DNA from: Candidatus Intestinimonas stercorigallinarum
GTDB lineage: Bacteria > Bacillota > Clostridia > Oscillospirales > Oscillospiraceae
Reading direction: 5' to 3'
DNA length: 6,296 bases
Assembly: GCA_019115345.1 (NCBI GenBank)
Contig: DXDV01000100.1
Location: forward strand, 1-6,296
Every line of letters starts with the position of its first letter. The stretch's first letter is position 1. A program made the translations under genes and the position numbers. Shown here in pieces: positions 1-5,126 of the stretch. The notes beneath the pieces were generated by a model. That model had not been told where the DNA came from, ran no database searches, and worked only from the letters and a program-made list of their open reading frames with translations.

Positions 1-218
1 CCGGAGGTGACCATGCACACGCCGGGCCTGCCCGTCATGCGGGCGTAGCCGGAGGCCATGTGTCCGGCGTTCTGTTCGGTGCGGACCAGGGTATAGGCAA
101 TGCTGGCGGCGGCCAGGGCGTCCACGGCGGGGCAGATGGTGGCGCCGGCATAGCCGAATACCCGCTCCACACCCTCCCGCTTCAGGCTCTCCATCAGGGC
201 TTGGGCTCCGTTGATCAT
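1..218 (-). CDS. ilvB: Acetolactate synthase large subunit, N-terminal part (partial)
   Basis: This gene reads leftward and leaves the window after 72 codons, so only the start of the thiamine-diphosphate (Pyr) domain is visible. The start is ATG at 218-216, preceded by AAGGAGG at 233-227 with an 8-nt gap. The translation begins MINGAQALMESLKREGVERV and continues with FGYAGATICPAVDAL, LVRTEQNAGHMASGYAR and GRPGVCMVTSG. These match the family pattern of acetohydroxyacid synthases: GA-x-ALVESL, VFGYPGG near residue 20, a catalytic Glu in EQ-x-A (here E48), and GYAR-x-TG-x-PGVC-x-VTSG. The enzyme condenses two pyruvates, or pyruvate and 2-oxobutyrate, as the first common step of valine, leucine and isoleucine synthesis in the cytoplasm. 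The T-box leader upstream supports a biosynthetic role. The usual YPGG is YAGA here. Other ThDP enzymes of the same superfamily (glyoxylate carboligase, oxalyl-CoA decarboxylase) are less likely given the leader. Confidence 0.85.
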   Translation of the reverse strand, partial: MINGAQALMESLKREGVERVFGYAGATICPAVDALAAASIAYTLVRTEQNAGHMASGYARMTGRPGVCMVTS

Positions 219-226
219 GCAGCATT

Positions 227-233
227 CCTCCTT
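227..233 (-). promoter_or_regulatory. Shine-Dalgarno site of ilvB
   Basis: AAGGAGG on the - strand lies 8 nt before the ATG at 218. It fixes the start codon. Another ATG (225-223) lies between this site and the chosen start but is out of frame with the acetolactate synthase reading frame. Confidence 0.85.
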
Positions 234-256
234 ATTTTATAAGTGGGGCGTCTTTC

Positions 257-273
257 GCCGGAGGGACTCCGGC
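257..273 (-). other. Small hairpin in the ilvB leader between T-box terminator and RBS
   Basis: GCCGGAG and CTCCGGC form a perfect 7-bp stem around a 3-nt loop on the - strand transcript, between the T-box terminator (ends 300) and the ribosome-binding site (233). No U-tract follows, so it is not a terminator. It may only be a spacer or RNA-stability element. Confidence 0.4.
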
Positions 274-299
274 AAGGGCGGGCGGCAGAGCGGATATGC

Positions 300-333
300 A
301 AAAAGACTTCGCCCTGTCTAGGACGAAGTCTTA
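300..333 (-). terminator. Intrinsic terminator of the T-box leader
   Basis: On the - strand, AAGACTTCGTCC and GGGCGAAGTCTT form a 12-bp stem with one G-T pair around the loop TAGACA, followed by six T's (305-300, partly shared with the stem). It follows the T-box core by only a few bases, so the 5' arm can be captured by the competing antiterminator. This is the expected on/off switch of a transcriptional T-box. Confidence 0.92.
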
Positions 334-550
334 CTCCGTGGTACCACCTAAATTCGCGGGCCGGACCCGCGCACTCTTGTCCCCGGTAACGGGGGGAACC
401 GTCGCCCCCTACTGCCTTCAGGGGCGCAGCTCACGAGCGACTTTCTCCCGGCCCCTCACGGGAGCTCACACCGACCGCTCCCTCTCTGGGCTTGCGAGAC
501 CGATTTACTTACCCGGTCATTGCTGTTTTCGCCATATGAAAATGTGGATA
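300..550 (-). promoter_or_regulatory. T-box riboswitch leader of ilvB (candidate valine specifier GUC)
   Basis: The - strand contains the T-box core AATTTAGGTGGTACCACGGA (355-336), nearly identical to the family consensus, immediately before an intrinsic terminator (333-300). Upstream, the Stem I landmarks occur in the expected order. An AGTA element (509-506) lies within GGTAAGTAAAT, an AGAGAGGGAGC/GGTGTGAG distal region lies around 490-465, and AAAGTCGCTCGTGAGCTG (444-427) occupies the place of the specifier loop and the closing strand of Stem I. By analogy with known Stem I ends, the specifier codon is read as GTC at 441-439, which is valine. The TGGT bulge (347-344) would pair with ACCA, fitting a tRNA with discriminator A, as in tRNA-Val. 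Uncharged tRNA should stabilise the antiterminator and allow ilvB transcription. The T-box class is very well supported. The specifier codon is inferred without a folding calculation. Confidence 0.93.
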
Positions 551-556
551 TTAGAA

Positions 557-586
557 ATCATAATACAGCCTGCCCCCATTTGTCAA
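557..586 (-). promoter_or_regulatory. Sigma-A promoter of the T-box/ilvB transcript
   Basis: A perfect TTGACA -35 box (586-581, - strand) is followed after 18 nt by TATGAT (562-557). An overlapping alternative, TATTAT, sits at 15 nt. The predicted start is near 550, just upstream of the T-box Stem I. The AT-rich stretch beyond the -35 (about 591-612) could act as an UP element. Confidence 0.75.
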
Positions 587-720
587 CGGTGGATTTTTAA
601 AAAAGGAGAAAAATGGACCGGAGGAGTCCCCGGGCCCCCTGCCGGCGGTCAATGGAAAATGGCGGTGGGAGAGGTGGAATTTATTTTCCCTAATTTCGGC
701 GCTTTTTTCGCTGGAAATAC
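587..720. other. Intergenic spacer between divergent ilvB and rnf promoters
   Basis: No gene can be supported here. The stretch mixes A-rich sequence (near 597-613), a GC-rich block (618-650) and AT-rich sequence before the rnf promoter. A weak dyad around 694-719 (TTTCGGCG and CGCTGGAAA) might be a protein-binding site, but it is imperfect. A 26-codon reading frame at 613-693 is considered and rejected. Confidence 0.6.
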
Positions 721-752
721 TGGACATTTCAAAATGGTAGTACTATTATAAT
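721..752 (+). promoter_or_regulatory. Probable sigma-A promoter of the rnf operon
   Basis: TGGACA (721-726, 4 or 5 matches to TTGACA depending on alignment) is followed after 17 nt by TATTAT (744-749). This overlaps a perfect TATAAT (747-752), which would have a long 20-nt spacer. A start near 756-760 would give an rnfC leader of about 165 nt. This is the only good sigma-A-like match upstream of rnfC on the + strand. The transcription start is not proven. Confidence 0.6.
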
Positions 753-778
753 AAGGATTCGAGTACCTCCATTTTGGA
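728..778. repeat. Imperfect 17-bp inverted repeat flanking the rnf -10 region (candidate operator)
   Basis: TTCAAAATGGTAGTACT (728-744) and the reverse complement of 762-778 (TCCAAAATGGAGGTACT) match at 14 of 17 positions. They are separated by 17 nt containing the -10 element. The predicted start is near 756-760, so the left arm is not transcribed. The dyad is therefore better read as a DNA-level regulator site than as an RNA hairpin. It does not resemble the Rex redox-repressor consensus (TTGTGA-n-TCACAA). The regulator is unknown. Confidence 0.5.
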
Positions 779-834
779 TGGCGAATCATTGGGGAGAAGG
801 CGGGCCGCGGCAGCGTTCCGCCAATTGGGAAGGA

Positions 835-880
835 CCGCTGAACAAATGACTGAGTATACCGGCAGTCACTTGTTCAGCGG
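835..880 (+). other. Long stable hairpin in the rnf leader RNA
   Basis: Positions 835-852 (CCGCTGAACAAATGACTG) pair with 863-880 (CAGTCACTTGTTCAGCGG) over 18 positions: 17 Watson-Crick pairs and one A-C mismatch (846/869), around a 10-nt loop (853-862). There is no U-tract after it, so it is not a terminator. It lies 47 nt before the rnfC start codon. The 5' arm end (832-840) could alternatively pair with 811-819 (CAGCGTTCC/GGACCGCTG), which allows two exclusive folds. I do not recognise it as a known riboswitch class. Confidence 0.7.
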
Positions 881-886
881 CCTAAA

Positions 887-906
887 TTCGAAAGCAGAGG
901 TTCGAA
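887..906 (+). other. Second small hairpin just upstream of the rnfC ribosome-binding site
   Basis: Two copies of the self-complementary hexamer TTCGAA (887-892 and 901-906) can pair as a 6-bp stem around the 8-nt loop AGCAGAGG. They end 9 nt before the rnfC Shine-Dalgarno site. The duplication could be structural (hairpin) or a tandem protein site. Its purpose is unknown. Confidence 0.4.
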
Positions 907-915
907 GTAATGACA

Positions 916-923
916 GAGGTGAT
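916..923 (+). promoter_or_regulatory. Shine-Dalgarno site of rnfC
   Basis: GAGGTGAT is complementary to the 16S rRNA 3' end and lies 3 nt (7 nt from GAGG) before ATG 927. It decides the start against the longer in-frame ATG at 774, which has no such site. Confidence 0.8.
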
Positions 924-926
924 GCT

Positions 927-2264
927 ATGAGTCATAAGTTTTATGGCGGCGTCCACCCCGCCGAGCACAAGGAGGCGACGGAGCGCAAACCCGTCGTCCC
1001 GCTGGAGGAAGCTCCGGCTCAGGTGGTGATCCCCATGTCCATGCACGTGGGCGCTCCCTGCAAGCCCATCGTGGCTGTGGGGGACGAGGTGAAGGTGGGC
1101 CAGAAGATCGGCGAGATCGCCGGCCTTGGCGCGCCCATCCACGCCAGCGTCTCCGGCAAGGTCGTGGCCGTGGAGGCCCGGCCCCATCCCGGCGGCGGCA
1201 AAATGATGTCCGTGGTCATCGAGAACGATTTCCAGGACACCCCCTGCGAGACCATCCGGCACCGTGACAACGTCGATGCCCTCACTCCCCAAGAGATCAT
1301 CGACATCGTCAAGGAGGCCGGTATCACCGGTATGGGCGGCGCGGGCTTCCCCACCCACGTCAAGCTCTCCGGCGCGGTGGGGAAGGTTGACGCCATCCTC
1401 ATCAACGGCGCCGAGTGCGAGCCCTACATCACCGCCGACCACCGGCTCATGCTGGAGCGGGGCGAGGCCGTCCTGGGCGGCGTGAGCTTCATCATGAAGG
1501 CCCTGGGCCTGAAGGAGGCCACCATCGGCATCGAGGGCAACAAGCTCGACGCCGTGGAGCACCTGAAGAGCCTGCTCCCCGCCGACAGCGGCATCCACAT
1601 CGAGGTCCTCAAGACCCGGTACCCCCAGGGCGCTGAGAAGCAGCTCATTCAGCGGATCACCGGGCGGCAGGTGCCTCCCGGCGGCCTGCCCGCCGACGTG
1701 GGCTGCACCGTGTTCAACGTGGCCACCGCCGCCGCCATCTATGACGCGGTCACCGAGGGCAAGCCCCTCACCCAGCGCAACGTCACCCTCACCGGCGGCG
1801 CCATGGCCCGGCCCATGAACGTGCTGGCCCCCATCGGCACCCCCATCGAGCACCTCATCAAGATGGCCGGCGGCTTCCAGACCCAGCCCCAGCGCCTGCT
1901 GATGGGCGGCCCCATGATGGGCAACCCCCAGTACGACCTGACCGCCCCCATGATGAAGGGCACCAACTGTATCCTGGCCCTTACCGACGCCGAGGCCGCC
2001 ATCCAGGATACCGAGCAGACCTGCATCCGCTGCGGCAAGTGCGTCAACGCCTGTCCCATGCACCTCATGCCCCTCTACATGCGCACGTACAGCATGAAGC
2101 GGGACTGGGACAAGGTCCAGGAGTACAACGTGATGGACTGCATGGAGTGCGGTTCCTGCAACTACATCTGCCCCGCCCGGATCCACCTGGTCCAGACCTT
2201 CCGGATGGCCAAGTTTGAGATCCGCGGGCTCCAGCAGAAAGCGAAGGAGGCTGCCAAAGCATGA
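927..2264 (+). CDS. rnfC: Rnf complex subunit RnfC (NADH/FMN-binding, Fe-S)
   Basis: RnfC is the peripheral cytoplasmic subunit where NAD+ is reduced in the ion-translocating ferredoxin:NAD+ oxidoreductase. The protein is 445 aa, the normal size for clostridial RnfC. It opens with MSHKFYGGVHP, the typical start. A barrel-sandwich/lipoyl-like region follows (about 30-100, with GAP-x-H-x-SVSGKV), then the NADH/FMN-binding Complex1_51K-type domain with GMGGAGFPTHVKL (135-147) and NGAECEPYITADHRLM (160-175). A SLBB-like region comes next (about 285-315). Two 4Fe-4S motifs close it: C366-x2-C369-x2-C372-x3-C376 and C405-x2-C408-x2-C411-x3-C415. The start at 927 is chosen because GAGGTGAT (916-923) precedes it and homology begins there. 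An in-frame ATG at 774 would add 51 unrelated residues encoded by the leader hairpins. The stop overlaps the rnfD start by 4 nt. Confidence 0.97.
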   Translation: MSHKFYGGVHPAEHKEATERKPVVPLEEAPAQVVIPMSMHVGAPCKPIVAVGDEVKVGQKIGEIAGLGAPIHASVSGKVVAVEARPHPGGGKMMSVVIENDFQDTPCETIRHRDNVDALTPQEIIDIVKEAGITGMGGAGFPTHVKLSGAVGKVDAILINGAECEPYITADHRLMLERGEAVLGGVSFIMKALGLKEATIGIEGNKLDAVEHLKSLLPADSGIHIEVLKTRYPQGAEKQLIQRITGRQVPPGGLPADVGCTVFNVATAAAIYDAVTEGKPLTQRNVTLTGGAMARPMNVLAPIGTPIEHLIKMAGGFQTQPQRLLMGGPMMGNPQYDLTAPMMKGTNCILALTDAEAAIQDTEQTCIRCGKCVNACPMHLMPLYMRTYSMKRDWDKVQEYNVMDCMECGSCNYICPARIHLVQTFRMAKFEIRGLQQKAKEAAKA

Positions 2265-3298
2265 GCAACGAAACCAAGCTGCTGGGGGTAGCTTCCTCCC
2301 CCCACGTCTCCTCTCCCATCGGGACCCGGTCCCTGATGATGGACGTGCTGATCGCCCTGGTGCCCGCCCTGTGCGCGGCGGTCTACTTCTTCGGCCCCCG
2401 GGCCCTCATCGCCACCGTGATCTCCGTGGTGGCCTGCGAGATCTTTGAGTGGGGCTACCGCAAGCTCCTCCACAAGACCCAGACCAACGGCGACCTGTCC
2501 GCCGCCGTCACCGGCGTGCTGCTGGCCTTCGTCTGCCCCGTGACCCTGCCCTACTGGATGCTGGTCATCGGCGATTTCTTCGCCATCGTGGTGGTCAAGC
2601 AGCTCTTCGGCGGCCTGGGCAAGAACTTCCTCAACCCGGCTCTGGCCGGCCGCGCCTTCCTGATGCTCAGCTACCCCGTGGCCATGACCACCTGGTCTGT
2701 GCCCGGCGAGTGGGTCGGCCTTGTCAGCGCCGCCGACGCCGTCACCGGCGCCACCCCCCTGTCCGCCGACTACATGCACTCCGGCATCCTGCCCGAGGCC
2801 ACCCTGGGCGATATGCTGGTGGGCAACATCGGCGGCTGCATCGGCGAGGTGTCCGCCGTGCTGCTCCTGGTGGGCGGCATCTACCTCATCTGGAGAGGGG
2901 TCATCCGCCCCAACATCCCCGTGGCCTTCATCGCCACCGTGGCCGTGCTCACCTTCATCTTCCCCCAGGGCGGCAACGGCAACCTGGAGTGGATGCTCTA
3001 TGAGCTGCTGGGCGGCGGCCTGATGCTGGGCGCCTTCTTCATGGCCACCGACTACGTGACCAGCCCCACCGGCCCCATGGGCGAGGTGATCTTCGGCATC
3101 GGCTGCGGCCTGCTGACCGTCTTTATCCGCTACTTCGGCGGCTATCCCGAGGGCGTCAGCTATGCCATCCTCATCATGAACGTCTGCGCCTGGTTCATCG
3201 ACCAGGTCGTCCGGCCCGCCCGCTTCGGCTTCACCAAAGAGATGAAGGAGAAGGCCAAGGCCGCCAAGAAAGCTGCAAAGGAGGGCGCCTCCAAATGA
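2261..3298 (+). CDS. rnfD: Rnf complex membrane subunit RnfD (covalent FMN)
   Basis: RnfD is an integral membrane subunit homologous to NqrB. It carries a covalently bound FMN and is thought to take part in coupling electron flow to ion transport. The 345-aa protein starts with the family N-terminus (KLLGVASSPHVSS) and has about nine or ten hydrophobic segments (roughly 25-43, 46-62, 80-97, 99-116, 126-143, 195-211, 218-235, 247-263, 274-291, 298-315). The flavinylation motif is DAVTGATPL, with T165 the likely FMN-linked threonine. Other conserved blocks are GKNFLNPALAGRAFL (120-134) and MATDYVTSPTGPMGE (261-275). The C-terminal tail (326-345) is rich in Lys and Ala and should face the cytoplasm. 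The start overlaps the rnfC stop (ATGA), with AAGGAGG at 2244-2250, indicating translational coupling. Confidence 0.97.
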   Translation: MSNETKLLGVASSPHVSSPIGTRSLMMDVLIALVPALCAAVYFFGPRALIATVISVVACEIFEWGYRKLLHKTQTNGDLSAAVTGVLLAFVCPVTLPYWMLVIGDFFAIVVVKQLFGGLGKNFLNPALAGRAFLMLSYPVAMTTWSVPGEWVGLVSAADAVTGATPLSADYMHSGILPEATLGDMLVGNIGGCIGEVSAVLLLVGGIYLIWRGVIRPNIPVAFIATVAVLTFIFPQGGNGNLEWMLYELLGGGLMLGAFFMATDYVTSPTGPMGEVIFGIGCGLLTVFIRYFGGYPEGVSYAILIMNVCAWFIDQVVRPARFGFTKEMKEKAKAAKKAAKEGASK

Positions 3299-3843
3299 GC
3301 GATACCGTTGTTGTGAAGAAAAAAGAGGCGGGCCCCGTGCAGCTCGTCGTGACCCTGTTCCTCATCAGCGCCATCTGCGCGGTGCTGCTGGGCCTGGTGA
3401 ACAACATCACCGCCGGCCCCATCGCCGCCGCCAACGAGGCCGCCACCAACGCCGCCATGCAGGCCGTGCTCCCCGCCGACTCCTATGAGCAGGTGGAGTA
3501 CACCGGCGGCAACGCCCTGGTGACCGCCGTTTACAAGGCCGGCGACGCCGGCTACGTGGTCCAGGTGGCCCCCTCCGGCTTCGGCGGGAACCTGGACGTG
3601 ATGGTGGGCGTGGGCGCCGACGGCACCTGCACCGGCGTGTCCATCATCAGCCACGCCGAGACCTCCGGCCTGGGCGCCAACGCCACCAAGGAGGACTTCC
3701 GCGCCCAGTTCGTGGGCAAAGCCAACGTGGCCGTCACCAAGGACGGCGGCGACATCGCCGCCCTCACCGGCGCCACCATCACCTCCCGGGCAGTCTGTGA
3801 CGGCGTCAACGCCGCCATCGAGGCCGCCGCGTCTGTGGGTTAA
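3295..3843 (+). CDS. rnfG: Rnf complex subunit RnfG (covalent FMN)
   Basis: RnfG is the membrane-anchored FMN-binding subunit homologous to NqrC. Its soluble domain is expected on the outer face of the membrane, passing electrons between RnfD and the Fe-S subunits. The 182-aa protein has a short positive N-terminus (VVVKKKEAG), one membrane anchor (about 15-37) and an FMN_bind domain. This shows GYVVQVAPSGFGGNLDVMVGV (86-106), HAETSGLGAN (120-129) and the flavinylation motif LTGATITS (157-164), with T161 the predicted FMN-linked residue. Length and motif order are normal. The start overlaps the rnfD stop by 4 nt (ATGA), with AAAGGAGG at 3277-3284. RnfE follows after 12 nt. Confidence 0.96.
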   Translation: MSDTVVVKKKEAGPVQLVVTLFLISAICAVLLGLVNNITAGPIAAANEAATNAAMQAVLPADSYEQVEYTGGNALVTAVYKAGDAGYVVQVAPSGFGGNLDVMVGVGADGTCTGVSIISHAETSGLGANATKEDFRAQFVGKANVAVTKDGGDIAALTGATITSRAVCDGVNAAIEAAASVG

Positions 3844-3855
3844 GGAGGTCAGACT

Positions 3856-4503
3856 ATGGATATCAAGAAACAATTCAGAGAGGGCCTTGTGACCCAGAAC
3901 CCGGTGCTGGTGCAGCTGCTGGGCATGTGCTCCACCATGGCCATCACCACCGTGTTCTTCAACGGTGTGGGCATGGGCCTTTCCGTGCTCATCATCCTCA
4001 CCTGCTCCAACATCGTTATCTCCGCCCTGCGGAAGGTCATCCCCGACTCCATCCGCATCGCCTGCTTCATCGTGGTCATCGCTACCTTCGTGACCATCGT
4101 GGACCTGCTGCTCCAGGCCTTCGTCCCGGCCCTGGCAAGCAGCTTGGGCGTGTTCATCCCCCTCATCGTGGTCAACTGCATCATCCTGGGCCGTGCCGAG
4201 GGCTTCTGCTACAAGAACGGCGTGGCCGCCTCCGCTGTGGACGGCGTGTTCCAGGGCATCGGTTACACCTGGGTGCTCATCGTCATGTGCCTGGTCCGTG
4301 AGTTCCTGGGCAACGGCACCATCCTGGGCGGCCTGAGCTTCCTCAACGACGGCAACGGCATCCGCATCCTCCCCGAGGGCGTGGGTGCCCTGGGCATCTC
4401 CCTGCCCGTGGGCGGCTTCCTGGTGCTGGCCTGCCTCATCGCTTTCATGCAGTGGATGCTGGCCCGCGGAGAGAAGAAACAGTCTGAGGAGGTGGCGAAG
4501 TAA
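3856..4503 (+). CDS. rnfE: Rnf complex membrane subunit RnfE
   Basis: RnfE pairs with RnfA as an inverted-topology membrane heterodimer (NqrD/NqrE family) that binds a 2Fe-2S cluster inside the membrane between the two subunits. The 215-aa protein has about six hydrophobic segments (roughly 18-36, 41-58, 68-90, 95-112, 127-147, 181-201). The two conserved cysteines are C25 in LLGMCSTMA and C108 in IVVNCIILGRAE, as expected for cluster ligands. NPVLVQLLG near the N-terminus and GRAEGFCYKNG (112-122) are also family hallmarks. The C-terminus is short and charged (RGEKKQSEEVAK). AAGGAGGT (3842-3849) overlaps the rnfG stop and lies 6 nt before the start. The stop shares one base with the rnfA start (TAATG). 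Confidence 0.97.
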   Translation: MDIKKQFREGLVTQNPVLVQLLGMCSTMAITTVFFNGVGMGLSVLIILTCSNIVISALRKVIPDSIRIACFIVVIATFVTIVDLLLQAFVPALASSLGVFIPLIVVNCIILGRAEGFCYKNGVAASAVDGVFQGIGYTWVLIVMCLVREFLGNGTILGGLSFLNDGNGIRILPEGVGALGISLPVGGFLVLACLIAFMQWMLARGEKKQSEEVAK

Positions 4504-5114
4504 TGGACGTGCAACAGCTCTTTACCATCGCCCTGGGCGCCATTCTGGTCAACAACTTCATCTTCGCCCAGTTCCTGGGCATCTGCCCCTTCATGGGCGT
4601 GTCCAAGAAGGTGGACACCGCTCTGGGCATGGGCCTGGCCGTGACCTTCGTCATGGGCCTGGCCTCCGCCGTGTGCTGGGTCATCAATGAGTACCTGCTC
4701 ATCAACCCCGCCATCTACGGCGACGGCCCCAACCTGGCCTTCATGCAGACCATCGCCTTCATCCTGGTCATTGCCGCCCTGGTGCAGTTCGTGGAGATGT
4801 TCCTGAAGAAGAACGTCCCCTCCCTGTATCAGGCTCTGGGCATCTATCTGCCCCTCATCACCACCAACTGCGCCGTGCTGGGCGTGGTGCTGCTGAACGT
4901 GCAGAACAACTACAACTTCATTGAGAGCGTGGTCTACGGCATCACCGGCGGCCTGGGCTTCCTGCTGGCCATCTTCCTCTTCGCCAGCGTCCGTGAGCGC
5001 CTGGATGCCACCATGGAGTGCCCCAAGGCATTTGAGGGCTTCCCCATCGCCCTGGTCACCGCCGGCCTCATCGCCCTGGCCTTCATGGGCTTCAGCGGCC
5101 TGAGCGTCTTTTAA
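4503..5114 (+). CDS. rnfA: Rnf complex membrane subunit RnfA
   Basis: RnfA is the partner of RnfE in the membrane core (NqrD/NqrE family). The 203-aa protein has about six hydrophobic segments (roughly 5-25, 38-61, 80-100, 108-131, 142-162, 180-199). It carries the two conserved cysteines, C28 in FLGICPFMGVS and C123 in LITTNCAVLGV, expected to hold the intramembrane Fe-S cluster with RnfE. VNNFIFAQFLG (16-26) and FLFASVRERLD (158-168) are family motifs. The protein is about ten residues longer than typical enterobacterial RsxA. The extra length lies around 66-79 (LINPAIYGDGPNL), between the second and third membrane segments. The start overlaps the rnfE stop by one base, with AGGAGGTG at 4487-4494. 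Confidence 0.97.
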   Translation: MDVQQLFTIALGAILVNNFIFAQFLGICPFMGVSKKVDTALGMGLAVTFVMGLASAVCWVINEYLLINPAIYGDGPNLAFMQTIAFILVIAALVQFVEMFLKKNVPSLYQALGIYLPLITTNCAVLGVVLLNVQNNYNFIESVVYGITGGLGFLLAIFLFASVRERLDATMECPKAFEGFPIALVTAGLIALAFMGFSGLSVF

Positions 5115-5126
5115 GGAGGGGCTGAA

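Noticed and set aside
613..693. 26-codon reading frame with AAGGAG just upstream (603-608)
   Set aside because: Low-complexity Arg/Pro/Gly translation, only 4 nt from SD to ATG, and no supporting promoter on the + strand before it; probably chance in the A-rich region upstream of the ilvB promoter.
296..751. 151-codon + strand reading frame across the T-box region
   Set aside because: It is the antisense of the T-box leader and promoter. The conserved RNA element explains the sequence and the translation matches no family I recognise.
774..926. Longer in-frame start for RnfC at 774 adding 51 residues
   Set aside because: There is no Shine-Dalgarno site before 774, the added residues do not resemble RnfC, and the stretch is occupied by leader hairpins. 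The ATG at 927 has GAGGTGAT and matches the family N-terminus.
721..926. Possible Rex operator or known riboswitch in the rnf leader
   Set aside because: No TTGTGA-n-TCACAA-like Rex site and no riboswitch consensus that I recognise; the dyads are reported as unassigned instead.
882..2186. Long - strand reading frame opposite rnfC (434 codons), and similar ones opposite rnfD/G and rnfB
   Set aside because: These come from the strong G/C third-position bias of the real genes. The translations are His/Gly/Ala/Asp-rich with no domain, and no promoter or ribosome site supports them.
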